A stretch of 64,000 nt of DNA from Lachnospiraceae bacterium. GTDB lineage: Bacteria > Bacillota > Clostridia > Lachnospirales > Lachnospiraceae. Location: contig JAGAQJ010000074.1 of NCBI GenBank assembly GCA_017622845.1, positions 44,541 to 108,540 on the forward strand, read 5' to 3'. Shown here piece after piece: positions 35,777 to 44,365 of this stretch (positions are counted from its first letter, which is position 1; the number at the start of each line of letters is the position of its first letter). The notes below the pieces were generated by a model. That model saw only the letters and a program-made list of their open reading frames with translations. It was not told where the DNA came from and did no database searches. A program made the translations under genes and the position numbers.

Positions 35777-36427
35777 ATGGCAAAGGAAATAAATAATCAG
35801 GAATATGAAGATTTTCTGCTGCTGACAAAGGGCGCAGAGGCGGAGCTTGTGGAGAAAAAGTCAAGGTTTATCGCGACCGTACGGCCCGCTGCCAGTGAGG
35901 AGGAGGCAGCAGCTTTTATTGATGAGATGAAAAAGAAGTATTATGATGCGCGGCATAACTGTTCCGCATTTGTAATAGGGAGCAAAGCACAGATTACGAG
36001 AAGCAGTGACGATGGCGAGCCAGGCGGCACTGCAGGAAGACCGATGCTCGAGGTACTGCTTGGAAGTGGGATAAGGAACGCGGCGGCAGTGGTCACCCGG
36101 TATTTTGGAGGAACGCTGCTGGGAACAGGCGGACTGGTCCGCGCCTATTCCGGTGTGCTCAAAGAGGCGCTTGAAAAATGCGAGACAGCCCGTCAGCATT
36201 TCGGCGTCAGGATTACAATCAGGACAGATTATAATACGGTTGGGAAAATCCAGTATTTATTGGCAGGCAAAAATATTAATATAGAGGACAGCAGTTATGC
36301 GGCTGATGTTGTAATGACGGTCATAGCGCCAATAGAGGAGTATGACCGTCTGTGCAAGGAGCTGATTGAGGCGACAAGCGCCCGTGTGGTACTTGAGGAG
36401 GTTGAACGCCTTTATTATGTGCGGTAG
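35777..36427 (+). CDS. YigZ/IMPACT-family protein
   Basis: The 216-residue protein has the UPF0029/IMPACT N-terminal domain (VEKKSRFIATV near 24, DARHNCSAFVIG near 59, SSDDGEPGGTAGRPML near 76) and a C-terminal DUF1949-type ferredoxin fold. Family members are linked to translation control, but the bacterial function is not settled. GAGGAG at 35764-35769 selects ATG 35777 over an earlier in-frame ATG. Confidence 0.9.
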   Translation: MAKEINNQEYEDFLLLTKGAEAELVEKKSRFIATVRPAASEEEAAAFIDEMKKKYYDARHNCSAFVIGSKAQITRSSDDGEPGGTAGRPMLEVLLGSGIRNAAAVVTRYFGGTLLGTGGLVRAYSGVLKEALEKCETARQHFGVRITIRTDYNTVGKIQYLLAGKNINIEDSSYAADVVMTVIAPIEEYDRLCKELIEATSARVVLEEVERLYYVR

Positions 36428-36434
36428 GGAAGCG

Positions 36435-37017
36435 TTATCCCGGCTCTGAAATTCTGGACACGCCGACAAAGATTTCAGATACCTTATACCATGTGGGATA
36501 GTCAACAATGCCCGAAGCAGGAAGTCCAAAGATGCGCTGAAAAGTGCGGACTGCATCGGCAGTTGCGCTTCCATAGATGCCGTCTTCGGTAATGCGCGGC
36601 AGGGCAGGATAGTTCTGTGCGATTCGGTTTAACTGCTGCTGGAGCTGCAGAACTTTCTGGCCGGAGGAGCCGATTGTCAGGTCATAGCCGGGCCAGGAGG
36701 AGGGAACGCCTGATATATATGTGGTAGAGTTAATATACATATCGCTTCCGTAGTAGTAGTGTATAATTTCAATCGGCGTGTACCCCTGGTCGCCCAGGTA
36801 TTTGCTTCCCCACTGAGAGAGTCCGTAACAGGTGGTGCGGTTTCCGTCACAGTAAGAGGTAAATATCGGCTGGCTGACTCCCGGACGTGAGAGAAAGTTC
36901 GAAAAGACAGAGTCTACGATACGGCTGATATTCTCATAAATATTTCTGCCGTATATCCACTTTTGGTCATAGGCAGTGGAGGAGGTAATCGTGAAGTCAT
37001 AGCCTTGGTTGCGGTAC
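36435..37017 (-). pseudogene. sleC: C-terminal part of an interrupted sleC-like spore cortex-lytic gene
   Basis: This part encodes about 190 residues. It covers the C-terminal half of the SpoIID-like lytic domain (GYDFTITSSTAYDQKWIYG, then CYGLSQWGSKYLGDQGY) and a peptidoglycan-binding domain (SSGQKVLQLQQQLNRI, then TEDGIYGSATADAVRTFQ). In clostridial SleC these modules cut spore cortex during germination. The frame runs on into the mobile element up to about 37115 with unrelated residues. It has no start of its own with a ribosome binding site. The missing front half lies at 40070-40763. It is inactive while the element is in place. Confidence 0.85.
37007..37017 (-). repeat. left attachment-site core
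   Basis: GTACCGCAACC on the minus strand is repeated exactly at 40070-40080. The codons Tyr-Arg-Asn of sleC fall within it. Confidence 0.85.
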
Positions 37018-37237
37018 AGCGAGACGAATAGTTTCAAGTAAAGCCCTTGGTAGGAAAAAGAGGTATTTCTGTAGGGAATTGGTGGTTTATCCGGAGGATA
37101 GAAAATATAAGACAAGTGGACAAGCCTATGAGGTCATTGCAAAATAGTTAAAATACAGGGATAAATTGTTATGGATTTTGAGAACCATAGGAAGTATAAT
37201 AAAGAAAAGGCAGGATGCGAAAGGAGTTGGTTAAGAC

Positions 37238-37348
37238 ATGGGTATAGCAGAATTGACAGCAAAAATCGAGAGTTTGTCGGAGGAAGATTACAACATGGTC
37301 AGTGAAGATACCCTAGTGGAACAATTCTCTGAATCCATTAAAAAGTGA
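37238..37348 (+). pseudogene. short antitoxin-like relic
   Basis: A 36-codon frame (MGIAELTAKIESLSEEDYNM at its start) is preceded by AAAGGAG. The opening resembles the start of small antitoxins of the RelB/YefM sort, and then it stops early. A second 23-codon frame (37350-37421) follows directly and could be the shifted remainder. It looks like the worn front half of an antitoxin ahead of an intact pair. A TATAAT at 37195-37200 may be the -10 box of the module. Confidence 0.4.
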
Positions 37349-37425
37349 TATGGGAGCAACAAAACCTGCCAGAGAAGTGTCAAAGAGCATGAGGGAACTT
37401 TTGACAGCGAAAGGAGCGTAGATTT

Positions 37426-37632
37426 ATGAGTACCGCAAAACAAATAGTAATGAATGAACTTTTAAATATATCGGATGACATACAGGACGAATTTGAGATT
37501 TTGGAAAGTTTATATAAAATGGTAAAGTTAGAGCAGAGCCGAAAGTCTGCCAGAGAAGAGGGAACACTGACTACAGAAGAGGTCAGAGCACATTTTGCAA
37601 GAAAGCATGAAGAGGATGGAGTGCTTGCATGA
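37426..37632 (+). CDS. antitoxin of a ParE-type toxin-antitoxin pair
   Basis: The 68-residue acidic, helical protein (MSTAKQIVMNELLNISDDIQ, later TTEEVRAHFARKHEED) is placed just before a RelE/ParE toxin and overlaps it by 4 bases (ATGA). This size, charge and order are those of a type II antitoxin. AAAGGAG lies ahead of the ATG. It probably stabilises the mobile element that carries it. Confidence 0.75.
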   Translation: MSTAKQIVMNELLNISDDIQDEFEILESLYKMVKLEQSRKSAREEGTLTTEEVRAHFARKHEEDGVLA

Positions 37633-37919
37633 GAGTAAGGTGGACACGATTTGCATTAAAAGACCTTGATGATATAGAGAACTATATTGCATTAGACGAC
37701 GTAGGCAGGGCGGCAGATTTTGTTGGCGAATTAATTGATTTGGGTGAATCTTTAGAGTTTAATTGGGAAAGAGGAACACAGGCAAAATGGACGAAAGATA
37801 CTTCTATTAGAGAACTTTATTATCATAATTATACGCTTATATACGAAGTTCTGGAAAATGAGATACAGATTCATGAAGTTCATAATAACGCAAAAATGAT
37901 TCGACATTTTAATAGATAG
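37629..37919 (+). CDS. RelE/ParE-family toxin
   Basis: The 96-residue protein shows the ParE/RelE pattern: an N-terminal strand and helices (VRWTRFALKDLDDIENYIA), then RELYYHNYTLIYEV and a C-terminal VHNNAKMIRHF strand. ParE members poison gyrase and RelE members cut mRNA; which applies here cannot be told. Overlap with the antitoxin gene by ATGA and the terminator 11 bases downstream define a two-gene module. Confidence 0.82.
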   Translation: MRVRWTRFALKDLDDIENYIALDDVGRAADFVGELIDLGESLEFNWERGTQAKWTKDTSIRELYYHNYTLIYEVLENEIQIHEVHNNAKMIRHFNR

Positions 37920-37930
37920 TTTATTTATGG

Positions 37931-37958
37931 GACAGCATCAATATGGTGCTGTCTTTTT
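37931..37958 (+). terminator. terminator of the toxin-antitoxin module
   Basis: GACAGCATC pairs with GGTGCTGTC (one wobble pair) over a 5-base loop, followed by five T. Confidence 0.85.
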
Positions 37959-38104
37959 CTTGCACTTCGTACATTTCACAGGCAAATCATTGGCTATTCC
38001 CACCACAGACACAGCATTTTTTCAGCGTTAATATGTATATTTCGTTCAGAGGCCCCCTTTTCTTTATTTTACCATAAAAGAGAGAGATGAACATATTTTT
38101 TGTG

Positions 38105-38125
38105 CATTTTTTAAACACGCTCTAG
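38105..38125 (-). repeat. solitary MITE end inside the element
   Basis: On the minus strand the 21 bases start with CTAGAGCGTGTTT and continue with an A run ending in TG. They match the left terminal repeat of the 149-bp element at 61663 at all but one position. No partner end is seen within the 220-base gap. Confidence 0.6.
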
Positions 38126-38139
38126 GAACAGTATTTATC

Positions 38140-38430
38140 ATGGTAGAATATCAAAAGGCACTGTCACATAAAGATATAAAAAGCTGTAAGAGCAAGTGTG
38201 ACAATATGGAGAATATGGAAACATATTCGGAAGAAGTAGAAATTGGAAAGAAAAAAGTGCGAATCACTTTAGAATTTCCATACACAGTTGACCCTAAGGA
38301 TGCAGACAGATTTGAGCATATGCTGAAAGAAGTTTATCTGAATAAAATTCAAAAAGGGTCTTTACAAAGCAATTCCCAAGCGGTATCATTCCCAACCCCA
38401 AAGGGGAAAGGAGGAATGAGCCATGAGTAA
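38140..38430 (+). CDS. small accessory protein ahead of the recombinase
   Basis: The product has up to 96 residues; an internal ATG at 38206 is the other likely start and gives 74. It holds a predicted beta-hairpin and helix (EVEIGKKKVRITLEF, then DADRFEHMLKEVY). Size and position are like the TnpW-type proteins found before serine recombinases in clostridial elements, but I cannot confirm homology. It overlaps the recombinase start by 8 bases, and its last codons supply GGAGG for it, so the two are coupled. Confidence 0.55.
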   Translation: MVEYQKALSHKDIKSCKSKCDNMENMETYSEEVEIGKKKVRITLEFPYTVDPKDADRFEHMLKEVYLNKIQKGSLQSNSQAVSFPTPKGKGGMSHE

Positions 38431-40108
38431 AAAAGTAAGAACCTTACTTCGGGTATCATCCAGACAGCAGTTGCATGATGATGACATTCCGATACAGAGA
38501 GCAGAAGCCAAGCAGTACATAGAAAAACATACAGATTGGGTATTTGACAAAGAGTATCTGGAAAAAGGTATCTCTGCATATCACAATGTAGTGGAGGACA
38601 GAGAGGTACTCCAGGATATCATGCAGGATGCCAAGAACGGAGAATTTGACATTTTGTTAGCATACATGTCAGACCGAATCGGCAGACAGGAAGAATACAG
38701 CTTCTATGTAGCAGAATTGAATCGTCTGGGGATAGAGGTCTGGACGATTAAAGACGGTCAGCTAAAGACAGAGGAGCATATTGATAAGCTTCTCAACTAT
38801 ATCCGCTTCTGGCAGAACGAGGGAGAATCCAAGAAAACAGGGATGCGCGTGCATGATACCATGGTAGAAATGGTAAAGGATGGGAAGTTTGTAGGTGGAA
38901 AAGCACCCTATGGATACAAATTAGTCCTATCGGGAGAAATCAGCAACCATGGAAGAGCACTTCACAAGCTTGTAATTGTTTCCAAGCAGGCAGAGGTGGT
39001 ACGTCAGATATATTCCTATGCGGTGAATCAAGGAATGGGATTTCAGAAGATTGCAAATACGCTGAATGAAAATGATATTCCTGCTCCAATTTTAGAAAAG
39101 TGGAAAAGTGGGACAGTAAGAAGTATTCTGATGAACCCTATTTATATGGGCTATATCGCATATAACAGAAGAAAAGACGGACACGCAAATTACACGAGAC
39201 TTGACCGGAAGGAATGGACATATGCAAGAGAACAAAATACAGAGATTATGATTGTGCCACAGGAAACTTGGGAAAGAGCACAGGAGATACGCGAAGCAAG
39301 AAAGAAGCGAATCAATGAATCCAGGCAGTCTACAAGTGATTTGTACATGGAGCAGCACAATGTGCCATTTTCAACACGAGGAAAACTGGCACTCACAGGC
39401 TTGGTTTATTGCGGGTATTGTGGAAAGAGATTGAAAAACACAGGGTATGCAAATCATTGGACTTGCAAAAAAACAGGAGAAGAAAAAGTTTCTTATGCAG
39501 GGCGCTATGGCTGTCCGAATCATTGCAAGCCAAGAAACTCCTACTCACAGGAATATTTAGAATCCATTGTGTTTGCAACAGTAGAAAGTTATCTGGAAAA
39601 TCTCAAAAAGTTTGATATATCAAGTGAAATCGAGGAAATGCAGTCACAGCAAAGCAAAAGTATAGCACGGGAAATGAAAGACCTTGAGAAAGAGATAAAA
39701 AAGCTGGTGTCAGATATAGCAATACTGGAAGAAAAGCTGCCGGATGCAATTCGGGGAGATTTTTCCTTTAGTGTAGATAAGTTATCTGCAATTATCAAAG
39801 AGAAAGAGTCAAGGAAAAATGAGATAGAGATTACAAAGAAAAGACTGAAAAAGCAGTTAGAAGAGATTTCAGTACAGAGTGAGGAAATGAAGCAGTTTAT
39901 AGACCTCATGCCAAAATGGAATGAACTGTTTCAAGAATCCGATACTCAGACTAAGCAGATGATGATTTCTACCTTAGTTGATAAGATTATCGTAAAAGAT
40001 GAAGAAATCACCATAAAATTTAAGATTCGTCTGGAGGAATATATGTATAAATCTTTACCTGAATGTGGTGGTTGCGGTACCACTCCGTGTAAACGCGGTT
40101 CAGTGTAA
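38423..40108 (+). CDS. large serine recombinase
   Basis: The 561-residue protein has the resolvase catalytic domain (LLRVSSRQQ with Ser12 as the likely nucleophile, and LAYMSDRIGR), a recombinase domain (GGKAPYGYKLV to NPIYMGYIAYNRR), a zinc-ribbon with paired Cys (VYCGYCGKRLKN and later WTCKKTG) and a long coiled coil (about 395-500). This is the set used by phage-type integrases to insert and excise. The last nine codons (553-561) lie past the attachment core, in sleC sequence read backwards. In the excised circle the frame would run into the left end of the element. Confidence 0.95.
   Translation: MSKKVRTLLRVSSRQQLHDDDIPIQRAEAKQYIEKHTDWVFDKEYLEKGISAYHNVVEDREVLQDIMQDAKNGEFDILLAYMSDRIGRQEEYSFYVAELNRLGIEVWTIKDGQLKTEEHIDKLLNYIRFWQNEGESKKTGMRVHDTMVEMVKDGKFVGGKAPYGYKLVLSGEISNHGRALHKLVIVSKQAEVVRQIYSYAVNQGMGFQKIANTLNENDIPAPILEKWKSGTVRSILMNPIYMGYIAYNRRKDGHANYTRLDRKEWTYAREQNTEIMIVPQETWERAQEIREARKKRINESRQSTSDLYMEQHNVPFSTRGKLALTGLVYCGYCGKRLKNTGYANHWTCKKTGEEKVSYAGRYGCPNHCKPRNSYSQEYLESIVFATVESYLENLKKFDISSEIEEMQSQQSKSIAREMKDLEKEIKKLVSDIAILEEKLPDAIRGDFSFSVDKLSAIIKEKESRKNEIEITKKRLKKQLEEISVQSEEMKQFIDLMPKWNELFQESDTQTKQMMISTLVDKIIVKDEEITIKFKIRLEEYMYKSLPECGGCGTTPCKRGSV
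40070..40080 (-). repeat. right attachment-site core
   Basis: This is the second exact copy of GTACCGCAACC (minus strand). It lies inside both the recombinase reading frame and the sleC frame on the opposite strand. Confidence 0.85.
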
Positions 40109-40763
40109 ACGACATGATAACTAAGGTGTTCGCATAGATGGTGTTTTCGGGCCATGTGGCATAGATTTCCGAGGAGACTACATTTTTAATGTAATCGGTA
40201 TAGCGAACATAGTAGTTTTTCGCTGTGGGGTCCTGAGGCACACCGTCATGAACAATGATATATTCGGGTATCACGACGCGGCTTAATACAATTTCACCGG
40301 ATTCGTCCATAGGCTTGATTTCATCCTCAGGTATTTTGGGAGGATATTCGCCGTATAAAGTGTGGTCAGGTATCACGACCGTTTCCTCAGCAGGCGCCTC
40401 CGGAGATTCGATTTCTATCGGAGTCATTGTTACCGGCTGCACAGCAGTGACGTCGGGAAGGATTTCCGTACCGGAAATAAATACCGGTTCATAGCCCGGC
40501 GCACTGACAGAGATATTGTATTCTGCGTAGGGCATTACTTCGCTTGGCTCGGTACTGTAGGAAAGGCTCGGAGCCGGAAGGGAGATGGTAGAGGTCTGAC
40601 CGGAATCATTGGTCGTGAGTGTCTGAACCACAGAATCAGGGTCTCCGGAATAGGATATTGTGATTGTGGCATTATTTATGGGGATAAAGCCCAGCGACGA
40701 GTTAACGTTGATGGTTAATTCTCCCGAGTAGGCGGGGGTCTCCGCTTTGATAATATTAGACAT
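40070..40763 (-). pseudogene. sleC: N-terminal part of the interrupted sleC-like gene
   Basis: About 231 residues of the front half remain. They include an Ig/carboxypeptidase-regulatory-like domain (INNATITISYSGD, YNISVSAPGYEPVFISGTEI), a Pro/Glu-rich linker (GEYPPKIPEDEIKP), and the start of the SpoIID-like domain (IIVHDGVPQDPTAKNYYVRY, VVSSEIYATWPENTIYANTL, SFTLNRVYTEWYRN). The order is that of clostridial SleC proenzymes. The start ATG (40763) has AGGGG six bases upstream. Past the core the frame runs 15 codons into the recombinase 3' end and stops. Confidence 0.88.
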
Positions 40764-40765
40764 AA

Positions 40766-40807
40766 AAATCCCCTGCATATGTTTTTAATAATATATGCAG
40801 GGGATTT
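40766..40807 (-). terminator. hairpin that ends the upstream gene and covers the sleC ribosome site
   Basis: A perfect 15-bp inverted repeat (AAATCCCCTGCATAT with its complement, 40793-40807 and 40766-40780) is followed on the minus strand by T residues and then the sleC ATG. Its 3' arm contains the AGGGG site of sleC. Confidence 0.75.
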
Positions 40808-40834
40808 CTTTGTGTTACTTTTCAGATATAAAAA

Positions 40835-41356
40835 TTATACGGACTCGTCAATCACTGCGCCGACAGCAGCTTCGGAAACCTGCGTGGTATTAGAAGCTGT
40901 ATTGGCAGCAGAAGTGTCATTCGTATCTGCAGCTTCGGTTTTGTTTACAACAGTGCCGTCTTCAGTAGTCACAGTGTCAGTTTTATTATTTTTGGAAAGC
41001 AGCTTATCCAGTACGCTGTTTTTGATGCTGGATTGGTAGGGGGTATGATCTAAGAGATCGTCTAATACCTTGTTCTTTATGGAAGAACCTGACTTCTGTG
41101 CATCTTTGTCATACGTATATGCATTTGCCTTGGTTCTTTTCTTGGAAGAATCAGAAGAAGAGGTACTCTTATCCTTGGAAGAACCTGACTCCACTTCGTT
41201 GACATAAGACCGCATCAGCTTCTTGTAAGAACCTGACTTAATCATAGCTGCATCATTGAGGCTGCTGTATAAACCGCTGAAAGGTGAGCTGCCTGTATTT
41301 AATGAAGTATTAAAAAAACTGCTAAGAGAAGAAGATGTCCATGAAATGTTAGCCAT
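40835..41356 (-). CDS. Ser/Thr/Asn-rich protein of unknown function
   Basis: The 173-residue protein (MANISWTSSSLSSFF at the start) has low-complexity Ser/Lys and Thr/Ala/Asn stretches, no signal peptide and no membrane helix. A segment LYSSLNDAAMIKSGSYKKLM resembles short segments of uncharacterised, often motility-linked, Lachnospiraceae proteins, by memory only. Two copies of a SIKN-VLD-LL unit occur near 94-120. AAAGGAG precedes ATG 41356. It lies upstream of sleC on the same strand with a terminator-like hairpin between. Confidence 0.6.
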   Translation of the reverse strand: MANISWTSSSLSSFFNTSLNTGSSPFSGLYSSLNDAAMIKSGSYKKLMRSYVNEVESGSSKDKSTSSSDSSKKRTKANAYTYDKDAQKSGSSIKNKVLDDLLDHTPYQSSIKNSVLDKLLSKNNKTDTVTTEDGTVVNKTEAADTNDTSAANTASNTTQVSEAAVGAVIDESV

Positions 41357-41431
41357 AAATATCACTCCTTTGGTAAAACGATTCTGTTTCTTTGCCTATA
41401 TGTTAACACAAAACAAAGAAAAATGCAATTT

Positions 41432-43261
41432 TTACTTTTTAAAGCCTGCCCGTTTTCTCAGGGTCGGGTCAAGGATTTTCTTCCTGATGCGCAGGCTCTC
41501 GGGAGTAACCTCCAGAAGTTCATCGGTGTCAATAAAGTCAAGCGCCTGTTCAAGACTTAAAATCTTAGGAGGCGTCAGCCTTAATGCCTCATCCGCACTG
41601 GAAGAACGCGTGTTTGTAAGCTGCTTTTTCTTGCAGACATTCAGCTCAATATCCTCGCCCTTTCCGTTCTGGCCGACAACCATACCGGAGTAAACCTTTT
41701 CGCCTGGTCCGATAAATAATGTACCGCGCTCCTGTGCATTATACAGACCGTATGTGATTGCCTCTCCTGCCTCAAATGCAATCAGAGAACCCTGCTTGCG
41801 GTATTGGATATCTCCTTTGTAAGGTCCATAGCCGTCAAAAATTGTGTTCAGAATGCCGTTGCCCTTGGTATCGGTCATAAACTCGCCGCGGTAGCCGATT
41901 AATCCGCGTGACGGGATAGAGAACTCAAGACGTGCGTAGCCGCCGCTTGCTTTTCCCATGTTCTGCAGCTCGCCTTTTCTCTGGCTGAGCTTCTCGATGA
42001 CAGTGCCGGAAAATTCTTCAGGGACATCTACATACGCAAGCTCCATCGGCTCAAGCCGCTTTCCGTTTTCATCGGTCTTGTAAAGCACTTCAGCCTTGCT
42101 CACGGCAAACTCATATCCCTCACGGCGCATATTTTCGATTAATACGGAAAGATGCAGCTCACCGCGCCCTGAAACCTTAAAGGAATCTGCATTCTCTGTT
42201 TCTTCGACACGAAGTGACACATCGGTGTTCAGCTCACGGAACAGCCTGTCGCGCAGATGGCGGCTTGTCACATACTTGCCCTCCTGGCCGGCAAGAGGGG
42301 AATCGTTTACGATAAACTGCATGGCAATAGTCGGCTCGCTGATTTTCTGGAAAGGAATCGGGACAACATTGTCAACTGCGCAGAGCGTATCGCCGATGTG
42401 GATATCTGCAATGCCGGAAATCGCTACGATGGAACCGATGCCGGCTTCCTTTACCTCAACCTTATTCAGACCGTCAAACTCATACAATTTGCTGACCTTA
42501 ACCTTTTTCTGCTTATCCGGTTCATGATGGTTGCAGATGACAACCTCCTGATTAACCCTGATGGTTCCGTTGTCAACCTTGCCGACACCGATTCTTCCGA
42601 CGTATTCGTTGTAGTCAATCGTACTAATCAGCACCTGTGTACCTGCTTCCGGGTCACCCTCCGGTGCAGGAATATAGTCAAGAATTGTTTCAAATAACGG
42701 TGTCATGTCAACGCCCGGCTCATCCTCCTCAAGGGAAGCAATGCCTGCCTTGGCAGAAGCGAATACAAACGGGCAGTCGAGCTGGGAATCGTCAGCGTCA
42801 AGCTCTAAAAACAGCTCTAAAACCTCGTCCACAACCTCAGATGCGCGTGCCTCGGGACGGTCTATTTTATTGATGCATACAATAACGGGAAGCTTTAACT
42901 CAAGCGCCTTTCGCAAGACAAATTTGGTCTGCGGCATAGCGCCCTCAAAAGCATCAACAACAAGGATAACGCCGTTTACCATTTTCAGGACACGCTCAAC
43001 CTCGCCGCCAAAGTCCGCATGTCCCGGAGTGTCGATAATGTTAATCTTTGTATTTTTATACATAACGGCTGTATTTTTGGATAAAATTGTGATGCCGCGT
43101 TCGCGTTCAATGTCATTAGAGTCCATGACGCGCTCCGCAACCTCCTGATTTTCACGGAAAACGCCGCTTTGCTTCAGCAGCTCGTCGACAAGAGTTGTCT
43201 TGCCATGGTCTACATGGGCGATGATAGCTACGTTTCTGACATCTTCTCTTTTCTGAATCAT
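41432..43261 (-). CDS. typA: translational GTPase TypA/BipA
   Basis: The ribosome-binding GTPase has 609 residues. The G motifs are [10 protein letters not shown] (near 15), [14 protein letters not shown] (near 77) and NKIDRP (near 131). EF-G-like domains and the BipA-specific C-terminal part ([17 protein letters not shown] near 405) follow. It aids 50S assembly and stress adaptation. GGAGG lies just ahead of the ATG. The 281-base gap upstream towards the ssb-like gene is AT-rich with no other feature that I can support. Confidence 0.97.
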   Translation of the reverse strand: MIQKREDVRNVAIIAHVDHGKTTLVDELLKQSGVFRENQEVAERVMDSNDIERERGITILSKNTAVMYKNTKINIIDTPGHADFGGEVERVLKMVNGVILVVDAFEGAMPQTKFVLRKALELKLPVIVCINKIDRPEARASEVVDEVLELFLELDADDSQLDCPFVFASAKAGIASLEEDEPGVDMTPLFETILDYIPAPEGDPEAGTQVLISTIDYNEYVGRIGVGKVDNGTIRVNQEVVICNHHEPDKQKKVKVSKLYEFDGLNKVEVKEAGIGSIVAISGIADIHIGDTLCAVDNVVPIPFQKISEPTIAMQFIVNDSPLAGQEGKYVTSRHLRDRLFRELNTDVSLRVEETENADSFKVSGRGELHLSVLIENMRREGYEFAVSKAEVLYKTDENGKRLEPMELAYVDVPEEFSGTVIEKLSQRKGELQNMGKASGGYARLEFSIPSRGLIGYRGEFMTDTKGNGILNTIFDGYGPYKGDIQYRKQGSLIAFEAGEAITYGLYNAQERGTLFIGPGEKVYSGMVVGQNGKGEDIELNVCKKKQLTNTRSSSADEALRLTPPKILSLEQALDFIDTDELLEVTPESLRIRKKILDPTLRKRAGFKK

Positions 43262-43542
43262 ACAAATCCTCCATTATAAAAAGGTGAAATCCGCGCTTCA
43301 CCTGACATACAAATCCTCAAAACTGTAATAGTATATCACTTGTCCATATTTTTTGCAACTCTCTAAAAACATTTCTACGGCATTTCACAAAATCTCAGGT
43401 ATTTGTGCAAAGATACTTGTCGAAATCAGGATTATTATGTAAAATATCAGGGGATTATAGACTTTTTTGCGATATTTCAAGCTTTATTTACCGTATAAAC
43501 TGGCATATGATTTAACTACAAGAACGAAGGGAGAATAAAAAA

Positions 43543-44214
43543 ATGCAAGAAACATTAAAGACAAAAAACGGATATCATGAGCAGGTGATTGAAAACAATC
43601 AGGTAACAATTATGGGCGAAATCGTAAGCGAGTTCTCATTCAGCCATGAGATATTCGGCGAGGGCTTCTATATGGTGGATATTCAGGTAGCAAGATTATC
43701 TGAGTCCATGGACATCATACCGGTGATGATTTCCGAGAGGCTGCTTGATGTAAATGGAGACTATCGGGGGATGACAGTTGTGGTGAACGGTCAGTTCCGT
43801 TCCTATAACAGGCATGAGGAGCACAAAAACAAGCTGGTTCTTTCCGTATTTGCAAGAGAGATTGAATTCGTGGAGGAAATCAGTGAGAACATCAAGACGA
43901 ATCAGATATTCCTTGACGGCTATGTGTGCAAGGAGCCTGTGTACAGGAAGACCCCTCTTGGACGGGAAATCGCGGATCTTCTGCTTGCTGTCAACCGTCC
44001 ATATGGCAAGTCAGACTATATTCCATGCATCTGCTGGGGAAGAAATGCCCGTTATGCCTCTAATTTTGAGGTAGGAGAGCGCTGTCTGGTGTGGGGGCGC
44101 ATTCAGTCAAGAGAATATATGAAGAAGCTTTCTGAGGAAGAGCTTGAAAAGCGGATTGCTTATGAGGTTTCAGTAAGTAAGCTGGAGCTTCCGGAAGATG
44201 AGGAGGAGATGTAA
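43543..44214 (+). CDS. single-stranded DNA-binding protein, long variant
   Basis: The 223-residue protein carries an SSB-type OB fold in the second half (NQIFLDGYVCKEPVYRKTP, LLLAVNRPYGKSDYIPCICW, RIQSREYMKK). The first half (NQVTIMGEIVSEFSFSHEIF) looks like another, more diverged OB fold. The usual acidic DDIPF tail is absent, but the C-terminus is acidic (PEDEEEM). It is longer than normal SSB (about 150-170), so it is probably an accessory paralogue. Confidence 0.8.
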   Translation: MQETLKTKNGYHEQVIENNQVTIMGEIVSEFSFSHEIFGEGFYMVDIQVARLSESMDIIPVMISERLLDVNGDYRGMTVVVNGQFRSYNRHEEHKNKLVLSVFAREIEFVEEISENIKTNQIFLDGYVCKEPVYRKTPLGREIADLLLAVNRPYGKSDYIPCICWGRNARYASNFEVGERCLVWGRIQSREYMKKLSEEELEKRIAYEVSVSKLELPEDEEEM

Positions 44215-44365
44215 GCCGGAGGGTGAAATACAGGTCCTGCAGCAGGAAGCCGCAAAGCCGGGTTGTTACAGGAAATATCATAAATTAATAAATCGAAGTT
44301 GCAAAATCTTATGTGGTATGCTATTATGTTTGCAGTTACAAGGAAAGGACATAAGGTATGAATCA

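Larger units (their letters stand above)
37018..40080 (+). mobile_element. 3.06-kb serine-recombinase element inserted in sleC
   Basis: The element is bounded by the 11-bp direct repeat. Its contents in order are an antitoxin-like relic, an antitoxin/ParE-toxin pair, a lone MITE end, a small accessory gene and a large serine recombinase whose 3' end crosses the right boundary. Removal between the repeats joins the two sleC parts in frame to 421 codons plus stop. It lacks conjugation genes and cargo apart from the toxin-antitoxin pair. Confidence 0.85.

Noticed and set aside
37018-37115. A possible own start (MSYIFYPP) for the C-terminal sleC part
   Set aside because: These codons lie in the mobile element, have no ribosome binding site and do not resemble any SleC sequence; they are the element's left end read in the sleC frame.
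37920-38125. A complete MITE between the toxin gene and the accessory gene
   Set aside because: Only the right end (38105-38125) could be matched; no left end is visible in the gap.
44198-44365. Upstream extension of the corrinoid adenosyltransferase-like gene by 56 codons
   Set aside because: The extension overlaps an intergenic motif and is rich in Cys and basic residues; the family begins at the P-loop segment, which fits ATG 44366.
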